In this document: positions 9,036-17,278 of the stretch, in pieces
Position numbering within the stretch: the stretch's first letter is position 1
Layout of the letters: each line of letters starts with the position of its first letter
Origin: Merdimonas faecis
GTDB lineage: Bacteria; Bacillota; Clostridia; Lachnospirales; Lachnospiraceae
DNA length: 64,000 nt
Assembly (NCBI RefSeq): GCF_001754075.1
Contig: NZ_MIEH01000001.1
Span: 1-64,000, forward strand
Direction: 5' to 3'
The notes under the pieces: model-generated
Told to the model about the DNA's origin: nothing
The model's database searches: none
The model's input: the letters and a program-made list of their open reading frames with translations, nothing else
Made by a program: the position numbers and the translations under genes

Positions 9036-10664
9036 TCAGGCGGTTTGTTTGAGTGGAAATAAATGACGTCCTGTCCTTCCTGCCTGAATCTTATGATGAA
9101 GTTTGTTTATGTTATACCCGATCGCCAGCAGGATACTCTGGGCGGTTACATTTGCATTCCCTCGATATAAATATCGTCTGAATTCCATATCCTCTTTGAT
9201 GTTTGCAAAACTTCCTTCGGCCTGGATACTTCGGTTCATTCGGAGCTGTGTACCATAATCACTGGTAATCCGCTCCAATGTCTCCTGACGTTTTTCTTTC
9301 ATTTTTTTCGAAACGTACAGTACTTTCTGGCGGTCTTCCATTGGTATTTTGCAGTTATTCCCCTTGATGCAGTCGGTTTTGAAAGGGCATCCGCTGCATC
9401 CGTTACTTCGATATACGGTAACGGTTCTCCGGTATCCACTGGCCGTCTTTTCTCTCTTTTCGTACTGCACCGTCAACACCTGTCCATTTTTACAGTAATA
9501 ACAGTCCGCTTTCTCATCATATTTCATGTTTTCCATCCGCCCGATGTCCTGACGGTATTTTCGGGTTTTGGAAATCTCATAGTTCTGGGGTTTGATATAG
9601 GCCAGCTGACCGTTTTCTTCAAGAAACAGGTAATTCTCTTCGCTTTCATATCCTGCATCTGCCACAATCTCCTGATATTTAAACGGAAGATACAACTCCA
9701 TATCTTTCAGGAATGGGATCAATGTCCTCGTATCCGTAGGCCGTGGACTGATATCCAGCCATGTAATGTATTCTGAATCCACCCCGTGCTGAAGATTATA
9801 AGCCGGTTTCAGCTGCCCATTGAGCATGGCATCTTCTTTCATCCGCATGAAAGTCGCATCCGGGTCTGTTTTAGAATAACTGTTGCGCTCTCCACAGACA
9901 TAAAGCTTTTTATTGTACTCCTTCAGTTTTGCTATGTATGTTTCCAGGCTTTCCAGCGATTTCTGAAGGCGTGTTTTCCGCCGTCCGGTTCCATGGACAA
10001 AGACAATCCCTTCCTCCTGCCTGATCCTGCACAGCTTTTTTCGCAGCCTTTTTAAGGTGTGAAGGGATACCTTCCCATTATAAGCGATCCTGAAACCGTA
10101 AAGATTTTCGCACTCTTCCACAAGGACAAGAATCTTATCGAAAAGTTTTGCCTGATTTTTCGTAACAGCCTTTTTCCAGACAAAGGTATATTTGTTCGCA
10201 ACGGATTCTATTTTCGTTCCATCAATAAAGATGCTTTTCCCGGAAATTTCTCCAAGAGAATATAAGAGTTTCGACACCTCGGCTAATGTCTTTTTCGAGC
10301 ATTGCGCGAAATGCAGAGAAACAAAACGTGCAAAGGTTGCATGATCAGGTGCTGGTTTCCCTTCCAAAAGGTACATGAAGTTGACGTCCCTGCGGCATGC
10401 TGTTTCAATATCCCGGCTGGAATAGATCCGATTCATGCTGGCGTAGACCATGATCTTAAACAGCTGCCTCGGTGTCGCCTGATTTTTCTTTATCTTTCTA
10501 TAAGTCTGATAAAGATCGCTGAGTTCCATTCCCTCCACAAATGCACTCAGAAGACGGACCGGATCATCTGCCGGGATCAAAATTTCCACATCCAGCGGAA
10601 GTTTGATTTGATAGTACAGAGAAGATAGAGTATAATCTTTCTGTAAAAGTTTATTTAGTCGCAT
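9036..10664 (-). CDS. IS1182-family transposase
   Basis: A 542-residue DDE transposase. The N-terminal DUF772-type region reads QTYRKIKKNQATPRQLFKIMVYASMNRIYSSRDIETACRRD. The catalytic core has IFIDGTKIES, VADAGYESEENYLFL and a C-terminal LRMNRSIQAEGSFANIKEDMEFRRYLYRG with the presumed glutamate. A zinc-like CSGCPFKTDC lies near residue 450. Full length, with no frameshift, so it could be active. Confidence 0.9.
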   Translation of the reverse strand: MRLNKLLQKDYTLSSLYYQIKLPLDVEILIPADDPVRLLSAFVEGMELSDLYQTYRKIKKNQATPRQLFKIMVYASMNRIYSSRDIETACRRDVNFMYLLEGKPAPDHATFARFVSLHFAQCSKKTLAEVSKLLYSLGEISGKSIFIDGTKIESVANKYTFVWKKAVTKNQAKLFDKILVLVEECENLYGFRIAYNGKVSLHTLKRLRKKLCRIRQEEGIVFVHGTGRRKTRLQKSLESLETYIAKLKEYNKKLYVCGERNSYSKTDPDATFMRMKEDAMLNGQLKPAYNLQHGVDSEYITWLDISPRPTDTRTLIPFLKDMELYLPFKYQEIVADAGYESEENYLFLEENGQLAYIKPQNYEISKTRKYRQDIGRMENMKYDEKADCYYCKNGQVLTVQYEKREKTASGYRRTVTVYRSNGCSGCPFKTDCIKGNNCKIPMEDRQKVLYVSKKMKEKRQETLERITSDYGTQLRMNRSIQAEGSFANIKEDMEFRRYLYRGNANVTAQSILLAIGYNINKLHHKIQAGRTGRHLFPLKQTA

Positions 10665-10681
10665 AAATAAATTTTACACCA

Positions 10682-10710
10682 AGAGCCAGGCCTTGCACAG
10701 ACCTGGCTCT
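10682..10710. terminator. Hairpin upstream of the transposase
   Basis: AGAGCCAGG and CCTGGCTCT form a nine-base-pair stem between the transposase start and the right end of the IS. In front of an IS gene such a hairpin usually blocks read-through from outside. Confidence 0.4.
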
Positions 10711-10869
10711 TATTCTCTGCAAAAAGTGCTGCCGCACTAATTATTTAGTGCGACAGCCCCATTTTTGTTTCTGGGGATGGAAAACAACCCAGAGATTCTC
10801 GTTGTCGATCTCCTCCTGATTTTAGTTTGCATGGTGAATTTTGCAAATTGAATCTACAGGAGGTTAATA

Positions 10870-11340
10870 ATGGGATTTAATTATGGATATGAGAAAAAGA
10901 AGTTTGATAGTAGATGGAAGCGTTTAGAAGTTGAGTATTGTGATGCAGGGATGAGCGAAGAACAGATTGCTGCCATGAAAGAATATGACTGGGCATGGTT
11001 TTGCAGTCAAAGGGTTTTTCAAAACCATACGCAACCAATACCTTGTGAACAATATGATGAAGTATGTGGTCAATCACAGCTGTTCCGAAAGTTTGCATCG
11101 TTATCTTATCAATGGGATGTTGATAAGATTGATCAAACGCGATATGGATGGTTGGCTTCGGTGGAAAACGAACAACTACTGTTGAGATTGAAGAAGCTGT
11201 CGAAGAAAGATTTGGAGCTATTGACATTACTTTTTGTGGATGGTTATCGTCAAATTGATGTAGCACGTCTTTGGCATTGTTCCAGAAGTGCTGTTGCACA
11301 AAGATTTAAAAAAATAAAAAAATTTTTGAATAACACTTAA
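10870..11340 (+). CDS. Sigma-70-like HTH protein of the ICE
   Basis: A 156-residue protein whose C-terminal 60 residues are a sigma region-4-type helix-turn-helix (LSKKDLELLTLLFVDGYRQIDVARLWHCSRSAVAQRFKKIKKFL). The N-terminal half lacks region 2, so it is not a complete sigma factor. Such proteins sit just ahead of xis and int in Tn1549-type ICEs and probably control excision or transfer genes. ACAGGAGG precedes the ATG. It lies directly downstream of the IS1182 insertion. Confidence 0.75.
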   Translation: MGFNYGYEKKKFDSRWKRLEVEYCDAGMSEEQIAAMKEYDWAWFCSQRVFQNHTQPIPCEQYDEVCGQSQLFRKFASLSYQWDVDKIDQTRYGWLASVENEQLLLRLKKLSKKDLELLTLLFVDGYRQIDVARLWHCSRSAVAQRFKKIKKFLNNT

Positions 11341-11816
11341 CAAATGAAGCGTATCAGTGCCTACCCATTGAGGGAAGAACATTCTCCCAATGTGGAGCTT
11401 GACAATTTCATAGACGGCATTTCCGGTACATAACCTATGTACGAGCGAATCAGGCACGCCGCGAAGATGGGCAGCCCCAGGAGGTGATGAATAGGACTGT
11501 TCCGAGCGATCCACGTCAGCCTGATACCCGAAAGTGGCATTTCAGGGCGCGATGACTGCATAGGGGTTAAAGATACTTCCTCACGGCCTCCTAAAGACTT
11601 GGGGGGAACTCTGCGGCGCACGAGTAAAACGACGCTGTGGAGTTATGACAGCCGCGCCAGCGGAGACCGGAATGTCCCCATCGCCAGGGGTGCGTGGCAA
11701 ATGTGGCGAGTAAATTTTTCAAAGTCAGATACCATGCGCTGGCAGCTTCGGTTGCCAGCGCATTCATGTGATTTTGAAAGCAACAACCACATCTTTGACA
11801 GAAAGGGGGACCACCT
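11341..11816 (+). ncRNA. Structured noncoding region ahead of xis
   Basis: A 476-bp stretch without a convincing gene, far more G+C-rich than ordinary intergenic DNA. It contains several strong hairpins: GTACATA-ACC-TATGTAC near 11,427, CCCC-ATCGCCA-GGGG near 11,676 and a perfect 11-bp stem ATGCGCTGGCA/TGCCAGCGCAT at 11,734-11,763. None is followed by a T-run. It may be a long regulatory leader or RNA for the excision genes. I cannot match it to a named RNA family. Confidence 0.35.
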
Positions 11817-12047
11817 ATGGAAAAATTGATTTCGCGGAAAGAGGCTGCCAAATTACTGGGGATTAGCATTGCCACTTTGGATGCAGCTCGAAACAGTGGG
11901 CTAATTTCCTATGTTCAGTATGTGCAAAATGGTTGCGTGTACTTTACAGATGCTGGCCTTCAGGAGTATATCGCAAAATGCACCCATCGTGCAAAGCCAG
12001 TGGAAAAAAGCGCTACATACCGCAAGCTGCGAAGTGTCCGAGCTTGA
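11817..12047 (+). CDS. xis: Excisionase (Xis-like, Tn916 superfamily)
   Basis: A 76-residue winged-HTH protein (MEKLISRKEAAKLLGISIATLDAARNSGLISYVQYVQNGCVYFTDAGLQEYIAKC) of the MerR/excisionase type. It sits one gene ahead of the integrase, the standard Tn916/Tn1549 arrangement, and would bend the att sites to favour excision. AAAGGGGG precedes ATG 11817. Confidence 0.8.
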   Translation: MEKLISRKEAAKLLGISIATLDAARNSGLISYVQYVQNGCVYFTDAGLQEYIAKCTHRAKPVEKSATYRKLRSVRA

Positions 12048-12131
12048 GCTGTTCCGTATCCTTGCTGGAACCTAATATGTCTGATAAAACAAAGGTACAG
12101 CGCTGGACATTATTCTTAGGAGGTGACGGAA

Positions 12132-13343
12132 TTGGCAAAAAGAAAAAGGGCAATTCCTCAATATGGTACGGTCGTGCTTAACGGCATTGAATATTATAGA
12201 ACCAGAGTCGAAGATTCGGATGGAAACAGAGTGGCGCTTTATGCAAAGACGCCCGAAAAGCTTTATGACAAGGAACTGGAGGCGTTAGAGCAGATTGACA
12301 GTACTACGTTTCGTCGAAGATCGCCTACGGTTGCTGAGTACTGTGAGAAGTGGCTGCTGATGCAGTCCGTCCATGTTCGGGCCACCACCTTGACAGATTA
12401 TACCTCTAAGGTGCGGCGGCACATTATTGGAGGGCTGGGAGACAAGAGAATGGCTGATGTATCCCTGGATGACATCCAACTTGCCCTCGTACCTGTTTCC
12501 AAGAAGTCGGCTTCGGTTTATAAGTCTGTGGTGATTCTCTGCAAGTCCATTTTCCGGGCGGCCAAGGAGAGCCATGTGATTGACGAGGACCCGACCATAT
12601 ACCTGGATGCAAAGGGAGGAGTTCCCCAGGAAGAAAGACAGGCATTGACGGATGAACAGGTTGAGCGGCTTTTGGACACGATCCGGGATTTGCCGCCCTA
12701 TGTATTTGTGATGATCGGTTTATATGCCGGTCTGCGCCGGGAAGAAATCCTGGCGCTGCAATGGGATTCTGTGTATCTGGATGCAGAGGCTCCGTACTTA
12801 ACGGTACGGCGGGCATGGCACACAGAACATAACAGGCCGGTCATTCTTACCGAGCTAAAGACCAAAGCGGCACAAAGAAACATTCCTCTCCCGGTCTGTC
12901 TGGTTGAATGTCTGAAAGATGCAAAGAAAAAATCCACTTCGGATTATGTGATTGCCAATCGGGACGGTGATCCGCTATCCTATACACAGTTTAAGCGGCT
13001 GTGGCAGTATATTGTGACGCGGACTGCAAAGCCGAGAATGGCCAGAAAACTTGTGGACGGAAAGTATGTAAAATATATGCTTTACCCGAAACTTGGAGAA
13101 AAAGCCAGGAATAACGGCCATGTGGTATATAGCCTGGATTTTGAAGTGACACCGCATCAGCTGCGGCACACCTACATCACCAATCTGATTCATTCTTCGG
13201 TGGACCCCAAAACGGTACAATATTTGGCGGGCCATGAAAGCAGCAAAATCACGATGGACATTTACGCAAAGGTCAAATACAACAGGCCGGATGATCTTGT
13301 CAAAGCAATGGGCTGTGCCTTTGACTTATGGGACGCTGTGTAA
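12132..13343 (+). CDS. int: Tyrosine integrase 1 (Tn916 family)
   Basis: A 403-residue site-specific recombinase. The N-terminal arm-binding domain reads RAIPQYGTVVLNGIEYYRTRVEDSDGN, the SAM-like core-binding domain follows at about 60-150, then the catalytic domain with Arg in GLYAGLRREEILALQW, HQLRHTYITN, and the nucleophile in GHESSKITMDIYAKV. TTG at 12132 is the likely start, with AGGAGGTGA just upstream. It carries out integration and excision of the ICE. A closely similar integrase follows in tandem. Confidence 0.88.
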   Translation: MAKRKRAIPQYGTVVLNGIEYYRTRVEDSDGNRVALYAKTPEKLYDKELEALEQIDSTTFRRRSPTVAEYCEKWLLMQSVHVRATTLTDYTSKVRRHIIGGLGDKRMADVSLDDIQLALVPVSKKSASVYKSVVILCKSIFRAAKESHVIDEDPTIYLDAKGGVPQEERQALTDEQVERLLDTIRDLPPYVFVMIGLYAGLRREEILALQWDSVYLDAEAPYLTVRRAWHTEHNRPVILTELKTKAAQRNIPLPVCLVECLKDAKKKSTSDYVIANRDGDPLSYTQFKRLWQYIVTRTAKPRMARKLVDGKYVKYMLYPKLGEKARNNGHVVYSLDFEVTPHQLRHTYITNLIHSSVDPKTVQYLAGHESSKITMDIYAKVKYNRPDDLVKAMGCAFDLWDAV

Positions 13344-13370
13344 GTTCCGAACAATTCAGAAAATGAAGTA

Positions 13371-13404
13371 AGAGCGAGACAAGGATGTCTCGCTCTTAGT
13401 TTTT
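13371..13404 (+). terminator. Terminator between the tandem integrases
   Basis: AGAGCGAGACA and TGTCTCGCTCT make an 11-bp stem with a four-base loop, followed by TAGTTTTT. It indicates the second integrase is separately transcribed. Confidence 0.75.
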
Positions 13405-13488
13405 CCTTGGCCGTATCTTTGATTCAATTTGAAATCTCTGATAAAAAGGAGGTGTAGATACATCACCACGCGAGAAAGGAAATTAATT

Positions 13489-14700
13489 ATGGCAAAGAAG
13501 AAAAAAAACATACCTCAATATGGAACCGTCACACGAAAGGGTGTCCTGTATTACAGAACCCGGATTCTGGACGCAGACGGCAAGCAGGTGAGCTTGTATG
13601 GGACTACCTGCGAGGAACTGTACGATAAAGAGCAGGAGGCGAGACGCCAGGTAGCGGAGATCATCTTCCACCGGGAGCATCCTACTGTGGCCGAGTATTG
13701 TGAGAAGTGGCTGTTGATGCAATCCGCAAAAGTGTCGCCGGCTACACTGAAGGGCTACGCCTCCAATATGAAGAACTACATTATCAAGCCTTTGGGAGAT
13801 ATGTATATGGAGGAAGTAACAGCGGATGATATTCGTCTGGCGCTGATCCCATTGTCCAATAAGTCCGAGAGCCTGCACAATACGGTGAATATGCTCCTCA
13901 AGTGCATTTTTTACTCGGCAGAGCGGAGCCAGTTGCTGGAATACAATCCGTGTGAGGGGATTTCGGCAAAAGGAGGGAAACCGACCCAAAAGAAAGATTC
14001 GCTGACAGACCAGCAGGTGGAAGTGCTGCTGGAAACCGTCAAAGGACTTCCGCCGTATCTGTTTACCATGATCGGCTTATATGCCGGTCTGCGCCGAGAA
14101 GAAGCTCTCGCCTTGCAATGGGATTGTGTGTTCCTCGATGCACCCACTCCATATATCTCTGTGCGGCGCGCATGGCGATCAGAGCATAACAGACCGGTTA
14201 TCTCTACAACGCTTAAGACGAAAGCAGCAAGAAGGGATATTCCCATTCCCAAATGCCTTGTGAATTGTCTGCGGGAAGCCAAGGCTGCCTCCAAATCGGA
14301 ATATGTGATTGCCGATAGTGAGGGACAGCCCTTGTCATATTCGCAGTTCAAACGTGTCTGGCAGTACATCGTTGTTCGGTCTACCAAGGAGCGTACCTAT
14401 TATAAGTATGTGAACGGACAGAGCATCAAGTACACTGTTCAGCCGAGTCTGGGAGGACATCAGAAAAACAATCCCAACATTGTGTATAGCCTGGACTTCG
14501 ATGTGACACCGCACCTGCTGCGGCATACCTACATCACCAATCTTCTGTATGCAGGTGTTGACCCCAAGACGGTCCAGTACCTTGCCGGACATGAGAACAG
14601 CAAGACAACTATGGACATCTATGCAAGAGTAAAGTATAATAAACCAGAACAGCTATTCGATGTAGTAAATTCTGCATTTCATCAAGCTGTCCCCTCGTAA
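13489..14700 (+). CDS. Tyrosine integrase 2 (Tn916 family), paralogue of the first
   Basis: A 403-residue integrase with the same domain order and catalytic residues as the preceding gene: GLYAGLRREEALALQW, HLLRHTYITN and GHENSKTTMDIYARV. The two proteins align along their whole length with many identical blocks (for example VAEYCEKWLLMQS). ATG 13489 follows AGAAAGGAA; the open frame extends upstream without a good ribosome site. It may come from a duplication or from a second element whose remainder was lost. Confidence 0.87.
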   Translation: MAKKKKNIPQYGTVTRKGVLYYRTRILDADGKQVSLYGTTCEELYDKEQEARRQVAEIIFHREHPTVAEYCEKWLLMQSAKVSPATLKGYASNMKNYIIKPLGDMYMEEVTADDIRLALIPLSNKSESLHNTVNMLLKCIFYSAERSQLLEYNPCEGISAKGGKPTQKKDSLTDQQVEVLLETVKGLPPYLFTMIGLYAGLRREEALALQWDCVFLDAPTPYISVRRAWRSEHNRPVISTTLKTKAARRDIPIPKCLVNCLREAKAASKSEYVIADSEGQPLSYSQFKRVWQYIVVRSTKERTYYKYVNGQSIKYTVQPSLGGHQKNNPNIVYSLDFDVTPHLLRHTYITNLLYAGVDPKTVQYLAGHENSKTTMDIYARVKYNKPEQLFDVVNSAFHQAVPS

Positions 14701-14835
14701 AAGTGGCCTGTTTTTTGGTTAAGGAATAGGACAACCGAGGGGCCGAGGCTCAAAAAAGCCCGGAATATCAAGGAAAATCATCGCTCAGACGATTGAAATA
14801 CGGTCTCAAAGCAGCTCGTAGAGCTCCGCAGTTCT

Positions 14836-14861
14836 CCAAACGTTAAGCAAGCGTTAATCGG
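14836..14861. repeat. attL core of the second element (26-bp direct repeat)
   Basis: A 26-bp sequence starting CCAAACGTTAAGCAAG and ending CGTTAATCGG, repeated exactly at 26,758-26,783. It lies 170 bp from the end of the minus-strand integrase at 15,032, as expected for an attachment core. It contains an internal CGTTAA repeat. The 135 bp between integrase 2 and this core hold no gene. Confidence 0.75.
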
Positions 14862-14906
14862 GATTACCCAAGAGATAATCGAACAGTTATTGAAATTGCA
14901 GGCAAA

Positions 14907-14936
14907 CCCTGGAAACATCACGTTTCCGGGGTTTTT
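14907..14936 (+). terminator. Rightward terminator just inside attL
   Basis: CCCTGGAAAC and GTTTCCGGGG pair around ATCAC, followed by TTTTTCTTTTT. It would stop transcription entering the element from integrase 2 before it reaches the convergent integrase gene. Confidence 0.65.
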
Positions 14937-15002
14937 CTTTTTGCCCTGGAAACGCGGTGGAACGGGGGAAAACCGGGTGAAAATCACCGGATTAGCAGCG
15001 CG

Positions 15003-15021
15003 TTTGTAACACGTTTGCAAC
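15003..15021. promoter_or_regulatory. Arm-type integrase site pair near attL
   Basis: TTTGTAAC-ACG-TTTGCAAC: two direct copies with an 11-bp period, about one helical turn. The same pair recurs near attR (26,697) and near the third att-like site (33,673), always on the element side of the core. This is the layout of integrase arm-binding sites. Confidence 0.5.
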
Positions 15022-15031
15022 AAAAATATCT

Positions 15032-16093
15032 TTACTCAAGAGTCCTGTTTATAGCGTCAATCAGGATCCGTACATCCAGATGGGTGTAGACCTTTTCAGT
15101 CAGTGTCATGGCTCCGGAATGCCCCACAATTTTCTTGATGACCGTTTCCTGCACACCGGCTTCGGACAGCATGGAGATACAGGTGTGGCGGGTGCAGTGC
15201 GGTGTCCGCTGGATACCGATCTGCTCCATCAGGGGTGTCCAGTAACTGTCAAAGTAGTTGCGGTACTTGAAGGGTTTTCCGTCTTCTGTATGGAGAAGAT
15301 ATTCACATTCCGGGCAGGAGTTGTACCAGTTCCGGTAGAACGGGAGCAGCTTGTCGGCAATGGGCACTTTCCGGATACCGTTTTCTGTTTTGCTGTCGAT
15401 CACATCAAAATACTGCTCATCCAGGTGTACATTTACTTTTTTCAGGGACAGGAATTCGGAAATCCGGGTACCGTTATAGAGCAGCATGAGGACAATCTGG
15501 TAATATTTATCATCCTGCATGGTCCAGATCCTGTCGATCTCTTCCCTGGGAAATTTGTTCCTGCTGTGTTTGTTCGGATTTCGGTCTTTGTACTGCGCGA
15601 TATCTACGTAGGTGGAATAATCCTTGTTGCAGATGTCATTCTTCAGGGCAAATCCGTACAGCTGGTTAAACAGGATCTTTACTTTCTTCAGTGTCGGATA
15701 ATTTTTGCCGCAGGTATCGATCACCTGCTGAAGATCCGCCAGTTTCAGGTCTTTGAAAACCCGGTGGTAAAGGAGGGTACAGGCCTTGTAGGAGGCTGTG
15801 TATCCTTTTACATTGCTTTCAGATACGGTCGGATATTTCTTCTTTGACCATTCTTCGTACACCTCGGAAAAAGTCATTTTCGCAGCTTTCGTATCATAAG
15901 GATTATGATTATAATCAGCCAGCATCTCCAGCCCTTCGGATTTTGTCCGGGCATAGCCGATGATAATATATTCTGCAATCTTCTTTTCTTTTACGGGATC
16001 GATCCGGTATCCTGTTGTCTTGCGGACCATATATGGTTTTCTCCGTTTTCCGGATAATTTCACTACACTTCCGTAGCCGTTTGGTAATTTCAT
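15032..16093 (-). CDS. int: Tyrosine recombinase/integrase of the second element
   Basis: A 353-residue integrase. Catalytic residues are visible: Arg in LLYNGTRISEFLSL, Lys in SKTENGIRKVPIA, HCTRHTCISML, and the nucleophile Tyr in GHSGAMTLTEKVYTHLDV. The N-terminus (GYGSVVKLSGKRRKPYMVRKTTGY) is an AP2-like arm-binding domain. It reads toward attL, 170 bp away, typical for genomic islands. It presumably catalyses recombination between the 26-bp cores at 14,836 and 26,758. The next gene upstream is the repressor. Confidence 0.9.
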   Translation of the reverse strand: MKLPNGYGSVVKLSGKRRKPYMVRKTTGYRIDPVKEKKIAEYIIIGYARTKSEGLEMLADYNHNPYDTKAAKMTFSEVYEEWSKKKYPTVSESNVKGYTASYKACTLLYHRVFKDLKLADLQQVIDTCGKNYPTLKKVKILFNQLYGFALKNDICNKDYSTYVDIAQYKDRNPNKHSRNKFPREEIDRIWTMQDDKYYQIVLMLLYNGTRISEFLSLKKVNVHLDEQYFDVIDSKTENGIRKVPIADKLLPFYRNWYNSCPECEYLLHTEDGKPFKYRNYFDSYWTPLMEQIGIQRTPHCTRHTCISMLSEAGVQETVIKKIVGHSGAMTLTEKVYTHLDVRILIDAINRTLE

Positions 16094-16122
16094 TCAGTCA
16101 TTGCTCCTTTCTTTTGAAGGAC

Positions 16123-16713
16123 TTATGATCTGAACTGCTCCTTTAAAAAGGCGTTCCGGCGGCTGATGCGCTCTTCCTCTGTCAGTTCTTCCGTTTCCGT
16201 TTCAGACAACGGGACAGCTGCATAGTAGGCCAGTGTCTTGTCTTTCCAGTCCTGATAGGAACTGGCAGAATGGCCATATGCAGCATATTCCTCTCTGTTT
16301 TCCCTGAATTCTTCCAGGAATAAACACATATCTGCATTTTCAGAGGACGACAGGTCTTTGCCATTGAAGGTAATGGAGCATTCCCAGCGGTCGTGTTCCG
16401 GCGGACGCTTCACATCAATCCGGAAGCCGAGCTCCCGGATCTGATCCAGCTGGAAGAGAAACTGCATGACGTCTGCCATATTGGTCAGCGGCTTCTCCTG
16501 CGTGTCATAGCCGGTCAGATAAGTAGAAGTGGTGTCCAGTACTCCGGCAAGCTCGTTGATCATGGCGAGCGACACTTCAATCTCTCCGCTTTCGTATTTC
16601 TGGATTGTGCGGAGGGATTTACCAAGTGCGGCTGCCAGCTGAGTCTGATTCATACCTTTTTGCTTTCGGGCAGTTCGGATTCTCAGTCCGATCTGTTTCG
16701 TATCATGTTTCAT
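16123..16713 (-). CDS. XRE-family repressor of the second element
   Basis: A 196-residue regulator: HTH_3 at about residues 5-62 (IGLRIRTARKQKGMNQTQLAAALGKSLRTIQKYESGEIEVS), then a 130-residue acidic C-terminal domain of unknown fold. I choose ATG 16713 because AGAGAGGTGAA lies just upstream; ATG 16740 would be nine residues longer. It is divergent from the replication genes across a promoter that contains a palindrome, so it is likely the maintenance repressor of the element. Confidence 0.8.
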   Translation of the reverse strand: MKHDTKQIGLRIRTARKQKGMNQTQLAAALGKSLRTIQKYESGEIEVSLAMINELAGVLDTTSTYLTGYDTQEKPLTNMADVMQFLFQLDQIRELGFRIDVKRPPEHDRWECSITFNGKDLSSSENADMCLFLEEFRENREEYAAYGHSASSYQDWKDKTLAYYAAVPLSETETEELTEEERISRRNAFLKEQFRS

Positions 16714-16790
16714 GATTGAATTCACCTCTCTTTCGTCCATCTTATCACATTGAAATACGAATTACAAGTGCGGATTTTTAGAAATACATC

Positions 16791-16819
16791 TTGACGAACG
16801 CAATTTTAATGCGTATAAT
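16791..16819 (+). promoter_or_regulatory. Sigma-A promoter with palindromic operator in its spacer
   Basis: TTGACG (16791) and TATAAT (16814) are spaced by 17 bases. Between and into them lies ACGCA-N7-TGCGT (16798-16814). Further TGCG copies follow at about 16,823, 16,835 and 16,845. A repressor bound here would block polymerase. The divergent XRE protein is the natural candidate. Confidence 0.65.
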
Positions 16820-16920
16820 AAAATGCGAACTGATAGTGCGGTTTGTGTGCGGAGAAAGGATATGGTGAAATGAAAAATGCACTAAAAATACGGATATGAA
16901 TCCGAAAGGAGGTGAAGAGA

Positions 16921-17169
16921 ATGGAAAAGAAAATGTATGTGGAGCTGCCGCCGTTTACAGGCAGAAATGTTCCGATCAAAGAGATCGCCCGGGCAATGGG
17001 AAAAGATCCCCATTACGTCCGACTTGCCATCCAGCAGGGTGTCGTCAAGTTTGGAGTGGCCATGAAGGTGGGAGACGCCAGCGAATTCAGTTATTACTGC
17101 CCGGACCGTAAAGTCTGGGAGGAGACCGGATACTTCCGGGATGTGACAAAAGAAAAAGCCCATGCTTGA
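16921..17169 (+). CDS. Excisionase-like small HTH protein
   Basis: An 82-residue protein (KMYVELPPFTGRNVPIKEIARAMGKDPHYVRLAIQQGVVKFGVAMKVGDASEFSYYCPDRKVWEETGYFRD) with a winged-HTH core similar to recombination directionality factors. AAAGGAGGTGA precedes ATG 16921. It is the first gene of the rightward operon, placed as excisionases often are in integrative mobilisable elements. A DNA-binding function is fairly secure; excisionase activity is inferred. Confidence 0.65.
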   Translation: MEKKMYVELPPFTGRNVPIKEIARAMGKDPHYVRLAIQQGVVKFGVAMKVGDASEFSYYCPDRKVWEETGYFRDVTKEKAHA

Positions 17170-17187
17170 TCGCACGGGCAAATTCTC

Positions 17188-17272
17188 CAGAGGTATTGCT
17201 ACACTCTGACTTCGCAACTCAAGTATAGCAAATACCTCTGCGAGATACAATGAAAAATTTCAGCAGAGGAGG
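17188..17272 (+). promoter_or_regulatory. Leader with mutually exclusive hairpins over the primase ribosome site
   Basis: Stem 1 pairs CAGAGGTATTGCTA (17188-17201) with TAGCAAATACCTCTG (17226-17240). Stem 2 pairs CCTCTGC (17235-17241) with GCAGAGG (17263-17269), which covers part of the Shine-Dalgarno AGAGGAGG. The two share bases 17235-17240, so only one can form. This is a switch-like arrangement; no ligand is implied. Confidence 0.45.
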
Positions 17273-17278
17273 TTATAA

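Larger units (their letters stand above)
8862..10766. mobile_element. IS1182-family insertion sequence
   Basis: A complete element of about 1.9 kb bounded by perfect 18-bp terminal inverted repeats, AAAAATGGGGCTGTCGCA at 8862-8879 and its complement at 10749-10766. Just inside each end is a subterminal hairpin built from the sequence GCTGYCGCA. One transposase gene fills the interior on the minus strand. I see no clear target duplication. It separates the bcr operon from the sigma/xis/int module of the ICE. Confidence 0.85.

Noticed and set aside
8862..10766. IS1182 insertion breaking bcrD
   Set aside because: bcrD ends at 8836 with its UppP motifs intact, 25 bp before the IS.
11341..11816. 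Group II intron or transposon RNA fragment
   Set aside because: No domain V-like sequence, intron RT or splice boundaries were seen; left as an unnamed structured region.
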